A stretch of DNA of 14,843 nt from DASYSA01 sp036003885 (GCA_036003885.1 DASYSA010000497.1:1-14843), one strand, 5' to 3'; shown: positions 6,221 through 14,735, numbered from the stretch's first letter. Numbers and translations are program-made. The notes: generated by a model from the sequence alone, not told the origin.

Positions 6221-6230
6221 AGATCCCCTC

Positions 6231-7229
6231 TCAGTAAGCCCATCGCGTAAGCACCGAACCCACTGTGTAACCTGCTCCCACCGCCGCGAACAACACAAGG
6301 CTTCCCTTCTTCAAACGTCCATCATCGAGCGCGTCACCAACTGCAAGTGGTATTGTCGCGGCGGTAGTGTTGCCGAACTTGTGAATGTTCTTCACCACCT
6401 TATTCTCGTCCAATCCCAGTTTGTCGGCGGCCGCGCTGATGATTCTGAGGTTGGCCTGGTGGGCGATGAACAGGTCCACGTCCTTCGCCTCTATGTTGTT
6501 GCGCTCGAGTATGCCCCGGCTGATCTCGCCCATCTTTCGCACGGCATATTTGAACACCGGCTGTCCTTCCTGGTGAACATAGTGCATCTTTCGGTCGACC
6601 GTCGCGTGCGTCGAAGGATTCAGACTTCCGCCTCCCGGCATGTAGAGGAACTCGCCGCCCGTCCCATCGATCTCATGTTTATAGTCGAGGATGCCGATGT
6701 CTTCGCTCTCACTTGGCTCGAGCAGAACTGCGCCGGCCCCATCGCCGAACAGGACACAGGTAGTGCGGTCCTCAAAGTCGATGATACTCGACATCACGTC
6801 CGCGCCTATGACTACTACCTTTTTGTGGGCGCCGGACACAATGAACTGCGCTCCGACGGTTAGCGCGTATAGAAAGCCGGAACACGCGGCGGAAACGTCA
6901 AAACCCCATGCGCGGCTGGCGCGAACCTTCTTTTGCACCATGCAGGCGGTCGACGGAAAGAACATGTCGGGGGTCACGGTCGCAACTATGATCACTTCAA
7001 TCTCATCGGCCTCAATACCCCGTCGTTGCAGCATCTCTCCCATCGCTTGCGCGGCAAGTTCTGAAGTAGGGGTGCCCGGTTCAACCATATGGCGCTCTGT
7101 GATTCCGGTGCGCTCTACGATCCAGTCGTGAGTTGTGGCGACTCTCCTGGCAAGGTCGTGATTGGTTACGACTCTGGGAGGCACGTAGCGGCCGAGCGCG
7201 GTTATCTTTGCTCTTTGTTTCGCTTCCAT
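6231..7229 (-). CDS. fabH: 3-oxoacyl-ACP synthase III (beta-ketoacyl-ACP synthase III)
   Basis: A 332-residue FabH that condenses acyl-CoA with malonyl-ACP to start fatty acid synthesis in the cytoplasm. The catalytic triad is complete: C116 in DVSAACSGFLYAL, H257 in FIAHQANLRI and N287 in FGNTTAA. Other family marks are the N-terminal WIVERTGITER, FGDGAGAVLL and the C-terminal GAGYTVGSVLTRW. Length is standard. Start ATG 7229 has GGAGGA at 7244-7239 with a 9-base spacer. The gene is isolated, without fabD, fabG, acpP or plsX beside it, so it may be the housekeeping enzyme or a specialised starter-unit paralogue; sequence alone does not decide. Confidence 0.96.
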   Translation of the reverse strand: MEAKQRAKITALGRYVPPRVVTNHDLARRVATTHDWIVERTGITERHMVEPGTPTSELAAQAMGEMLQRRGIEADEIEVIIVATVTPDMFFPSTACMVQKKVRASRAWGFDVSAACSGFLYALTVGAQFIVSGAHKKVVVIGADVMSSIIDFEDRTTCVLFGDGAGAVLLEPSESEDIGILDYKHEIDGTGGEFLYMPGGGSLNPSTHATVDRKMHYVHQEGQPVFKYAVRKMGEISRGILERNNIEAKDVDLFIAHQANLRIISAAADKLGLDENKVVKNIHKFGNTTAATIPLAVGDALDDGRLKKGSLVLFAAVGAGYTVGSVLTRWAY

Positions 7230-7297
7230 TAGTGCAAGTCCTCCAGGCTGGTTCCGACAAGGACAGGTATTTCAGATAGATGATGTCACGAGCTCGG

Positions 7298-7327
7298 ATA
7301 GTAGCACCCGGCGGTTTTTTGACGCAA
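7298..7327 (-). promoter_or_regulatory. Probable extended -10 promoter of fabH
   Basis: On the minus strand, TTGCGT (7327-7322), an 18-base spacer and TACTAT (7303-7298). TGC immediately precedes the -10, forming an extended -10 motif. The predicted leader is about 60 bases. Confidence 0.4.
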
Positions 7328-7381
7328 GCACGCCTCAGTTTCGTTATGGTTCAGCTTCATTGACCGCCTTTGGAGGGTTGC

Positions 7382-7410
7382 TTGTTTCACTGGCGCAGGT
7401 GTGCTATAAG
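7382..7410 (+). promoter_or_regulatory. Probable extended -10 promoter of the membrane paralogue pair
   Basis: TTGTTT (7382-7387), a 17-base spacer and TATAAG (7405-7410; 5/6). TGC precedes the -10, giving an extended -10 motif. The start would be near 7417, about 70 bases before the ATG at 7486. Confidence 0.45.
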
Positions 7411-7485
7411 CCTGACACAGTAAGGCGGAAACGGCCGCTAAAGCATGTGCTGAACGATGATTCTAACAACAGGAGAAAACCCCCA

Positions 7486-8166
7486 ATGGCAGAAACGAAT
7501 TCGAGCTCACGGGTGAGCATAATGCACCTCATCCTGGTTCCGAGCGTGATAACGCTGGCGGTAACGATACTGCGGCTGGTAGGCGAGCTCAACCACTGGT
7601 CCAAATTCTGGTTCAATCCAGAAGCCGGCGGCGGCGGCTCGCCAATAGGCATTAGTTGGCTCGTTCCCATATTTGGCATCTACTTCGCCATCAAGCTCGC
7701 TCGACTAGGCGAGGGACCCTCGAGCGTGGGCCGCGCGGTTGGCTTTGCCCTTCTTGGGCTCGTCGTTTTTGTGGGCATTAATGCTCTCGGATTTGTGCTA
7801 TGGAAGCCTGGAAACCCCGCCCTCCTTGGCGTACTGGTTGTGGCCTCCGTCGCCGCCGTGTTGGTCGTGCGAAATGCGTGGCCAATGTTGTTCAAGACAC
7901 TCCTGGCATACGGTTTCGCGGCCCGCATCCCTGTCGCCATCCTGATGTTGATTGCTATCCGCGGGAACTGGGGAACGCACTATGACGTTCCACCGCCGGG
8001 CGACTTCCCGGCAATGCACTGGTTCATGAAATGGGTACTGATTGGTGCCGTGCCGCAGATGTTCCTCTGGATCGCATTCACCATAACGATCGGCCTGTTG
8101 TTTGGCGGCATCGCGGTCGCGTTGTTCCACAGACGCAGGGAGGGTAGCGAAGCCGTCCACGCTTAG
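7486..8166 (+). CDS. Polytopic membrane protein, first of a tandem paralogue pair
   Basis: A 226-residue integral membrane protein of unknown function. About six hydrophobic segments are visible (roughly 12-34, 52-70, 84-106, 110-128, 134-158 and 185-213). The start ATG 7486 is supported by AGGAG at 7471-7475 (10-base spacer) and by alignment with the second copy; a longer reading from 7360 would add 42 residues with no counterpart and is rejected. Conserved with the paralogue: LAVTILRLxGEL and HWS after the first helix, FGIYFAxKLARxGxGPSS after the second, and LFKTLLAYGxAARIPV plus RGNWGTHYD near 136-167. The invariant NWGTHYD lies at the end of a membrane helix and is the best candidate for a functional site. 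I do not recognise the family. It may share a transcript with the downstream copy. Confidence 0.85.
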   Translation: MAETNSSSRVSIMHLILVPSVITLAVTILRLVGELNHWSKFWFNPEAGGGGSPIGISWLVPIFGIYFAIKLARLGEGPSSVGRAVGFALLGLVVFVGINALGFVLWKPGNPALLGVLVVASVAAVLVVRNAWPMLFKTLLAYGFAARIPVAILMLIAIRGNWGTHYDVPPPGDFPAMHWFMKWVLIGAVPQMFLWIAFTITIGLLFGGIAVALFHRRREGSEAVHA

Positions 8167-8407
8167 CCGCAAGCTGAAACCAAAGACTCAGGCAGGCGGC
8201 GTTCACCGAACCACGCAGCCACCGCTGCAAGTACAGGCTCTGCGATCCTTTGCGACTCCTCGGCCCCAATTGGATCGACCGGGAGGCGGCAGAGAGTCGC
8301 AGAGCTATTTGCTGCGACCAACCTTTGCACTCCTCCGCACCTACAGGGTTGATTCGTCTCACCCAATCGACCACCGCGGAGGACGCGGGGTTAAGCAGAG
8401 AAAACTC
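8167..8407. other. Intergenic spacer between the paralogues with a dispersed repeat
   Basis: This 241-bp spacer holds CTCTGCGA (8238-8245) facing TCGCAGAG (8297-8304) and GCGACTC (8252-8258) facing GAGTCGC (8294-8300), so a structured RNA or DNA element is possible. The block 8314-8338 is a copy, in opposite orientation, of sequence at 10179-10204. No gene is supported. Confidence 0.6.
8314..8338 (-). repeat. Dispersed intergenic repeat, copy A
   Basis: Read on the minus strand this is GCGGAGGAGTGCAAAGGTTG followed by GTCGC. It matches 10179-10204 on the plus strand with a few substitutions and one indel. Both copies are next to CTCTGCG/GCGACTC words. Confidence 0.55.
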
Positions 8408-9091
8408 ATGGTAGAAACGGGCACGAAAACAGAGAAGACCAGCATTGCTCGGCTCATCCTGATTCCCGCTCTGATCAGTCTGGCGGTGACGATTCTGAGA
8501 CTCGCCGGCGAACTCGGCCATTGGTCTGAGGGTTGGTTCACCACTGATACACAGGGTGTAGTCCCAAGCGGGGTGAGTTGGGTTATAGGCATCACCTGGC
8601 TGGCAGTTCCATTCGGGATCTATTTTGCGGTGAAGCTGGCCCGCGACGGCAGGGGGCCATCGAGCGGGATGAGAAGTATCGGCTACGGACTCCTGGGCGT
8701 AGTGGTAGCGGCAGCGAGTCTCTTCTTTTTTATTCCCGCTCTCAAGCTCGAACTTCGACCCCGGCTAATTCTGATTTGGTCAGCTATGGCCATTGCGGCG
8801 CTCATTCAACTGGCTGCCTGGCCCGCGTTGTTCAAGACGTTACTCGCCTACGGCCTTGCAGCGCGAATCCCGGTGGTCGTCGTGATGTTCCTGGCGATGC
8901 GAGGTAATTGGGGAACACACTACGACTTCGTAGGGATGCCGCCCCAGTTCCAGATGAGCCTGCTGCCCAGGTTTTTCTGGCTGGCTTTCTTTCCTCAATT
9001 GATCTTCTGGGTAGGCTTCACAATTCTGGTTGGCTCGTTTTCGGGAAGCATTGCGGGATCGATGCTGCATCGTCCGAAAAGAGAGCTATGA
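8408..9091 (+). CDS. Polytopic membrane protein, second of a tandem paralogue pair
   Basis: A 227-residue membrane protein clearly homologous over its whole length to the protein at 7486-8166. Shared blocks are SLAVTILRLAGELGHWS, FGIYFAVKLARDGRGPSS, LFKTLLAYGLAARIPV and RGNWGTHYD (165-173). The loop after the first helix and the middle helices differ, so the duplication is old or the copies have diverged in role. Start ATG 8408 is chosen because it aligns with the paralogue's start (METxx versus VETxx after Met); only a weak purine-rich GCAGAGAAAA precedes it. The function is unknown to me. The stop TGA at 9089-9091 overlaps an ATG that opens a 43-codon frame of doubtful status. Confidence 0.85.
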   Translation: MVETGTKTEKTSIARLILIPALISLAVTILRLAGELGHWSEGWFTTDTQGVVPSGVSWVIGITWLAVPFGIYFAVKLARDGRGPSSGMRSIGYGLLGVVVAAASLFFFIPALKLELRPRLILIWSAMAIAALIQLAAWPALFKTLLAYGLAARIPVVVVMFLAMRGNWGTHYDFVGMPPQFQMSLLPRFFWLAFFPQLIFWVGFTILVGSFSGSIAGSMLHRPKREL

Positions 9092-9301
9092 TTCCCTTCG
9101 TCGATCCGTTTCTGCGTAAACGAATTTTTGCGGGTGCGCCAGGGTTTCCACTTGATTCTTCGCGAAGCATGCAACCTCTCCACTTAAATCGCCCTCAAAT
9201 GCGGCATAATGAGAGCTAACACAGTAGGCGTTATATCATCATAAAGGAGACCACGCATTAGGGTGCGGTCGAGTTTGGCCTCGCTTTAAAAGGGGATTTG
9301 A

Positions 9302-10060
9302 ATGAATCTGTCTATCCTTTCAGCAGCGGCCGTTTTGGTTCTGGGTCTGGCCCTTCAGCGAGCCTCGGACCAGAGTTTCAAGGCCGAGCAGATGAAGTTC
9401 GATCGGGTCAGAGCCGCCATCGCTGAAAAGGAGCCCGCCATAAAACGCCTCTTTGCCCAAAAGAGGCTGAGCTACCCGCCGAAGCAGATCTTCATACGGG
9501 TGTTCAAGCGCGAGCAGGCTGTCGAGCTATGGGTGAGCGAAGCCGATCCCGATACCTTCGAGTTACTGAAGGAGTACAAAGTCTGCGCAAGCTCCGGCAC
9601 AGTTGGCCCGAAGAGAGAGCAAGGAGACGACCAGGTCCCCGAAGGGTTCTATCGGATCGACCGCTTCAACCCGCTCAGCAACTTCCATCTGTCACTCGGA
9701 GTGAACTACCCGAATCAGGCCGACAAAATGCTGGGAGTGAAGGGGCGACTGGGCGGCGACATCTTCATTCATGGCAATTGTGTGACGATAGGATGCGTTC
9801 CAATCACCGACGAATCCATCAAGGAGCTCTACGTGATAGCGGTTGAGGCAAGGTCCGCCGGACAGACCAGCATACCGATTCACATTTTTCCGGCAAAGCT
9901 CCATGAGAAGGGGCTGAAGCGACTGGAACGCGAGTTTGGGAATCCGAAGCTTCTGGAGTTCTGGATGAGTTTGAAGCCGGGCTATGACTTCTTCGAAAAG
10001 AATCGCCGGCTGCCGATCATCACAATCGACAGACAGGGCAGGTACCAGGTCAAAGGCTGA
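9302..10060 (+). CDS. YkuD-domain murein L,D-transpeptidase-like protein (YafK/DpaA-like)
   Basis: A 252-residue exported protein with an N-terminal hydrophobic segment (about 3-20) acting as signal sequence or anchor. The YkuD catalytic domain spans about 62-195. It carries ELWVSE, SSGTVGPKREQGDDQVPEGFY and the active-site motif HGNCVTIGC, with H157 and catalytic C165; C160 is an extra cysteine also present in the YafK motif HGDCVSIGC. The C-terminal LKPGYDFFE and ITIDRQGRYQV also match the YafK group, which in E. coli (DpaA) cuts the Braun lipoprotein-peptidoglycan link instead of making 3-3 crosslinks. The probable role is periplasmic peptidoglycan or peptidoglycan-protein bond remodelling; the substrate here is unknown. 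ATG 9302 follows AAAAGGGG with a spacer of about 6 bases. Confidence 0.92.
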   Translation: MNLSILSAAAVLVLGLALQRASDQSFKAEQMKFDRVRAAIAEKEPAIKRLFAQKRLSYPPKQIFIRVFKREQAVELWVSEADPDTFELLKEYKVCASSGTVGPKREQGDDQVPEGFYRIDRFNPLSNFHLSLGVNYPNQADKMLGVKGRLGGDIFIHGNCVTIGCVPITDESIKELYVIAVEARSAGQTSIPIHIFPAKLHEKGLKRLEREFGNPKLLEFWMSLKPGYDFFEKNRRLPIITIDRQGRYQVKG

Positions 10061-10092
10061 CGGTGGTGTACGTGTGAAGGGCTCAGCCTGGT

Positions 10093-10320
10093 GCGTTTTG
10101 CGTTTTACGTTTTGCGTTTTTGGGAACTCTCAACCGCACCTTCAATGTGTTCGTCGAGAAGAGTGAAGCGCACATGACGCGGAGGAGCGCAGAAGGTTGG
10201 TAGCGGCCAACTGCTCCTCTGCGCCCCATTTGCGACTCTGCGCTGAAGGGTTATCTCGCTGGCGCTTGCTCACACAAGCGCAAAACGCAAAACGCAAAAC
10301 GCAAAACGCAAAACGCAAAA
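10093..10320. repeat. Inverted heptamer array 2 (GCGTTTT / CGCAAAA)
   Basis: The left arm has GCGTTTT, GCGTTTT, ACGTTTT, GCGTTTT at 10093-10120. The right arm has six exact copies of CGCAAAA at 10279-10320, the reverse complement of the same heptamer family. The arms enclose about 158 bp that include copy B of the dispersed repeat. The array lies between the converging YkuD and ino1 genes, and the right arm stops six bases before the ino1 stop codon. Confidence 0.95.
10179..10204 (+). repeat. Dispersed intergenic repeat, copy B
   Basis: GCGGAGGAGCGCAGAAGGTT followed by GGTAGC matches 8338-8314 on the opposite strand. It lies inside heptamer array 2 and is followed by CTCCTCTGCG and TGCGACTCTGCG words like those near copy A. 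Confidence 0.55.
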
Positions 10321-10326
10321 CGGTTT

Positions 10327-11652
<1,326 letters not shown>

Positions 11653-11715
11653 CTATTCTTCCTTTCTTATTGAGAGCCGGTTGGTCACTGCGCTTCGGTT
11701 AGATCATTCATTAGA

Positions 11716-11730
11716 ACAGAGTCGCTCTGT
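11716..11730. promoter_or_regulatory. Operator-like dyad upstream of ino1
   Basis: ACAGAG-TCG-CTCTGT is a perfect 6-bp inverted repeat with a 3-base centre, about 65-80 bases upstream of the ino1 ATG. TCTAAT, a possible -10, adjoins it on the minus strand (11715-11710). No convincing -35 was seen. Confidence 0.35.
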
Positions 11731-11779
11731 CCAGTCTTGTGCTTTGTTGCTGAGTTTTAGCGCCCGGTTGCCTAAAGAA

Positions 11780-11881
11780 GCGTTTCGCGTTTCGCGTTCC
11801 GAGTTTGACGTCGTCGATTTCCGAGGGAGACCGCAGAACTCCAAATCAGGAACGCGAAACGCGGAACGCGAAACGCGAAAC
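11780..11881. repeat. Inverted heptamer array 3 (GCGTTTC/GCGTTCC)
   Basis: The left arm has GCGTTTC, GCGTTTC, GCGTTCC at 11780-11800. The right arm has GCGAAAC, GCGGAAC, GCGAAAC, GCGAAAC at 11854-11881. The spacer is 53 bp. Unlike arrays 1 and 2 it lies between diverging genes, directly upstream of the hydrolase, so simple termination does not explain it. Confidence 0.94.
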
Positions 11882-11922
11882 GTCTCTTGCATGGGGCGCG
11901 CGGGACTGCTAAACAGAAGTCT

Positions 11923-12612
11923 ATGTCCGAACCTTTTACTATCGCCGTAAGCGAGACCGAGAGCGTGAGCGGGCTGCTTTACAGAGCCGCGACGGGTAAG
12001 CGAGTGCCCGCTACTCTCTTGTTAGGACACGGGGCAGGGGCGAACCAAACGCACCGGTTGATGGTCCATTACGCGAACGGAGTGGCCAGTCGAGGGATTG
12101 ACACTGCTACGTTCAATTTCCAGTACACCGAACAGGGCCGGAGCGCGCCCGATCGCGGAGACAAACTGGAAGCTTGCTATCGCGCGACGATCGCCACTCT
12201 CGGACAGATTAAGGACATCAACAGAAACCCGCTTTTCATCGGCGGGAAGTCGATGGGAGGACGAATCGCTTCCCAGGTGGCGGCGGCGGGGCTTGATGAT
12301 CTGAGTGGCCTGGTGTTTCTCGGCTACCCGCTGCACCCGCCCGGCAAGCCTGACCAGTTGCGGTCGAAGCACCTCGGTCGGATACGTGCGCCGATGCTCT
12401 TCATTCAAGGGTCGCGTGATTCATTCGGAACGCCCGATGAGCTGCGCCCGATCATTGAGGAGTCAAGTCTTCCCGCGAAGCTCTATGAAGTGGAAGGCGG
12501 CGACCACTCCTTCAAGGTTCCGAAGAGATCGGGGGTGACTCAAGAGCAGGTGTATGAACACGTGATGGACGAGCTCACGAGTTGGATCACACGAATTGTG
12601 AAACCTGGCTGA
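11923..12612 (+). CDS. Alpha/beta hydrolase of the KANL3/Tex30 type
   Basis: A 229-residue cytoplasmic alpha/beta hydrolase. The oxyanion region LLLGHGAGANQTH is at 32-44. The nucleophile elbow GGKSMGGR gives S110, then the acid D166 in GSRDSFG and H195 in EGGDHSF, so the triad is complete. FNFQYTEQGRSAPDR and LGYPLHPPGKPDQLR are typical of the KANL3/Tex30-like group, for which bacterial substrates are not established; esterase or thioesterase activity is inferred. ATG 11923 is preferred over TTG 11887, which would add 12 residues taken from the repeat flank. The Shine-Dalgarno is weak (AGAAG). A weak promoter-like pair, TTGCAT (11887-11892) and TAAACA (11910-11915), would start transcription at about the ATG. 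Confidence 0.9.
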   Translation: MSEPFTIAVSETESVSGLLYRAATGKRVPATLLLGHGAGANQTHRLMVHYANGVASRGIDTATFNFQYTEQGRSAPDRGDKLEACYRATIATLGQIKDINRNPLFIGGKSMGGRIASQVAAAGLDDLSGLVFLGYPLHPPGKPDQLRSKHLGRIRAPMLFIQGSRDSFGTPDELRPIIEESSLPAKLYEVEGGDHSFKVPKRSGVTQEQVYEHVMDELTSWITRIVKPG

Positions 12613-12632
12613 TCGGTTACAGGTGAGCTCGC

Positions 12633-14132
12633 TCACTTCCCAAGAACGAAACTCATCTCCACGGTCTGCCAGTAAGCGACCTGCTGGCCGCCCTTCATCG
12701 CCGGCTTGAAGCGAAGCTGTTGAGCCGCCCGGACGGCTTCCTCATTCAGGCCATCGGGCAGGCCTTTGGCGATGGCGATCCGTTTGACGAGTCCATCGGA
12801 TCCGACCAGGACCCGGAGCACGACGGTTCCCTCCGTGTGGTTAGCGCGAGCGAGGTCCGTGTAGTTTGGACGAGCAGAGTTGAGAAGTACCGGGCGGCTA
12901 TCAACACTTGTCGCAGCCCCACTCGAGGGCTCGATCACTGCACCACCCACCCCGGTCCCACGATCGGCGCCAGGTCCGGCACTGTTTGCGGCACCATCGG
13001 GCCCCGCCGGCGGGTCGCCCATCGTGAAGTTAAAAGTGATTGTTCCGATGACCTTCACCGGGGTTCCTGAGAGACTGGTAGGCTTAAACTTCCAGCCTCG
13101 AGCTGCGGCCACAGCGCAATCCTTCATCAAAGGGTGACCCGACACTGCCCGGGCTGAGATCACGTCTCCCTCTTCATCAACCGTGATTTCTACCACTACT
13201 GCTCCGCTTACACGAGCAGCCTTTGCCAACGGAGGATACAGCGGCTGGGCCTTCCTTACCGCGCTTTCCTGAAGAACTCCGCCCGACTTGCGAATCGGCT
13301 GCGAGGATTCGCCCGCTTGAGCGGATGCAGCAGTGGCTTCGCTAGCGGTTCGCTTGAGTGTGGCGCTTTGGACACCACCTGGGACACCGCCCACTACACC
13401 TCCCGGCACCCCTCCGCTGAAGGTAATGTGGGCGCCGTCCGTCCCACAACCTCCTATTTGGTCTGCCGGGATGGCCAGGGAGGGTCCGCCGCCGTCACTA
13501 GGATTGGCCACGAGCATCCCGACTAATTTTCCCTGGGCATTCAGGACCGGCGAACCTATGGAGTCGTGACCAAAACTTCCGGCGAGATGTAAGTATGTCG
13601 TGCCGGCTTCCTCCCGAAGTTCATCTATCTTGCCGGCTAAGAGCGTTCCCCCAGCAGCCAAATAGGTCGAGAAGAGATACACCTCGTCGCCCACTCGTGG
13701 TTGTTCGACTGATTCGCTCCAGACGATCCGCTTCGCCAGCTTAAGCCCGCCGCTCTCCGAATCATTAGTACGGGCCCCTTGGGTGACCGTCTTGAGAAGG
13801 GCTAACATCCGCCTCTCGTCAACAGCCACGATTACCACGTCGACCGCGTCTTCACCGGGGCTAGTTGCCTGAATCTTGATGGCATCTTTGACCACTCTGT
13901 AATCCGTAGCTATCAAGCCGAACCCTATGAAGAATCCGGTCGCAGCGGTTCCGGGATGTCCATCGTCATTCTCGGTCGTCAACGAAACCAAGCTCGGAAG
14001 CACTCGCTTTGAGATTTCACTTGAGGAGACAGACTGGCCCGAGGTCGTCTGCGGCAAGAGGGCAGGAATGCCGCTCAGTAAGATGGTCAGCGCGACAAAG
14101 GCAGTTCGTAACTGGGTTCGCGAGATTCTCAT
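12633..14132 (-). CDS. Secreted degenerate trypsin-like domain fused to two TonB C-terminal domains
   Basis: A 499-residue exported protein. A signal sequence spans about 1-34 (hydrophobic 9-27). An HtrA-like trypsin fold follows at about 38-225: ATGFFIGFGLIATDYRVV, MLALLK and DSIGSPVLNAQGKLVGML align with the standard His, Asp and Ser regions. The catalytic His of NYHVV is R79, the Asp of DLALLK is M109, and S191 remains but sits in DSIGSP instead of NSGGP, so proteolysis is unlikely. A GGVPGGVVGGVPGGV linker (240-254) leads to two TonB C-terminal domains, about 299-370 (YPPLAKAARVSGAVVVEITV) and 423-497 (YTDLARANHTEGTVVLRVLV). ATG 14132 is chosen for AGGAGGT at 14147-14141 (8-base spacer); a reading from 14168 lacks one. 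The function is unknown; binding of envelope partners is the modest inference. No ExbB, ExbD or TonB-dependent receptor is in the window. Confidence 0.88.
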   Translation of the reverse strand: MRISRTQLRTAFVALTILLSGIPALLPQTTSGQSVSSSEISKRVLPSLVSLTTENDDGHPGTAATGFFIGFGLIATDYRVVKDAIKIQATSPGEDAVDVVIVAVDERRMLALLKTVTQGARTNDSESGGLKLAKRIVWSESVEQPRVGDEVYLFSTYLAAGGTLLAGKIDELREEAGTTYLHLAGSFGHDSIGSPVLNAQGKLVGMLVANPSDGGGPSLAIPADQIGGCGTDGAHITFSGGVPGGVVGGVPGGVQSATLKRTASEATAASAQAGESSQPIRKSGGVLQESAVRKAQPLYPPLAKAARVSGAVVVEITVDEEGDVISARAVSGHPLMKDCAVAAARGWKFKPTSLSGTPVKVIGTITFNFTMGDPPAGPDGAANSAGPGADRGTGVGGAVIEPSSGAATSVDSRPVLLNSARPNYTDLARANHTEGTVVLRVLVGSDGLVKRIAIAKGLPDGLNEEAVRAAQQLRFKPAMKGGQQVAYWQTVEMSFVLGK

Positions 14133-14140
14133 GGCAGCAC

Positions 14141-14147
14141 ACCTCCT
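14141..14147 (-). promoter_or_regulatory. Ribosome binding site deciding the start of the TonB/protease-like gene
   Basis: Minus-strand AGGAGGT lies 8 bases before the ATG at 14132. This selects that ATG over an in-frame ATG 12 codons upstream, which lies upstream of the site. Confidence 0.8.
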
Positions 14148-14234
14148 GGAAGAATCATTCGGCGGCACGGGTGAATGAAGTTACTTTAGGATCGCGCAAA
14201 CTCGCCGTCAACCTGAATGGATCAGTCGGAACGG

Positions 14235-14735
14235 CTACTTCGCAGCCGGAAGGAATGCCTTGATCTCCGGGTAAGCCTCGTCCACCACGTGTGCCATCAG
14301 TTCCACCAGGGATTTCAACTCATCAACATCAACCACCCGGGCGTGAATATCGATTCTCGCATAAAGCATCTCGGACGAAAGCGCGAATTTCACTACGTCA
14401 TAGTTGTCATTCATCTCGAGTAGCTTAATGGTGAATGGGTCTCGTATGGTGACGTCTTTCCGGTCGGCCAGCTTTGCTATCACGATAATGATGTCTTCGG
14501 CCTGGGTAAGTCGGAGGGGGAACTCTTTGATGTTCTTGCCGGTGGCTGGAACTTCGTAAATCCCGTCGCCCACTTTGGTGTATGTGTAGCCTGACTTCTC
14601 GAGCACGCCAAGCAAACCAGCCGCGCGAGGTTTGGCCGGAGTTTGCTTCGTTTGAGCCTGCCCCTTTGCGGGGCCGACCATCGACGCGATTACAATCAAC
14701 GTACCAACAATAACGATCACCTTATCTGTTCGCAC
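14235..14735 (-). CDS. Secreted YbjN-like protein
   Basis: A 166-residue protein with a signal sequence (hydrophobic 6-20, likely cut near GPAKGQAQ). A Lys/Pro/Ala linker follows, then a compact alpha/beta domain of about 40-160. The second half (IKLLEMNDNYDVVKFALS, then YARIDIHARVVDVDELKSLV) resembles the YbjN / type III secretion chaperone-like fold, which usually mediates protein binding. This family assignment is by pattern only. The start is GTG 14735, supported by AAAGGAG at 14750-14744 with an 8-base spacer and by the signal sequence beginning right after it. A longer frame from an ATG at 14816 adds 27 non-signal residues and is rejected. It lies 102 bp upstream of the TonB/pseudoprotease gene on the same strand, so the two secreted proteins may be co-expressed. 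Confidence 0.78.
   Translation of the reverse strand: MRTDKVIVIVGTLIVIASMVGPAKGQAQTKQTPAKPRAAGLLGVLEKSGYTYTKVGDGIYEVPATGKNIKEFPLRLTQAEDIIIVIAKLADRKDVTIRDPFTIKLLEMNDNYDVVKFALSSEMLYARIDIHARVVDVDELKSLVELMAHVVDEAYPEIKAFLPAAK

Noticed and set aside
6210..6230. Bidirectional terminator between deoC and fabH
   Set aside because: Only a 5-bp AGGGG/CCCCT stem with a 10-base loop and no T-run; too weak to call.
7360..7485. Longer N terminus for the first membrane paralogue
   Set aside because: The 42 extra residues have no match in the second paralogue, overlap the predicted promoter, and the ATG at 7486 has AGGAG upstream.
8102..8407. Longer N terminus for the second membrane paralogue
   Set aside because: It overlaps the end of the first paralogue and the structured spacer; alignment fixes the start at 8408.
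10279..10320. CRISPR-like array (six CGCAAAA copies)
   Set aside because: Units are 7 bp and contiguous with no spacers; it is a simple tandem repeat.
11887..11922. TTG start adding 12 residues to the hydrolase
   Set aside because: The extra residues derive from the repeat flank, and ATG 11923 fits the family start.
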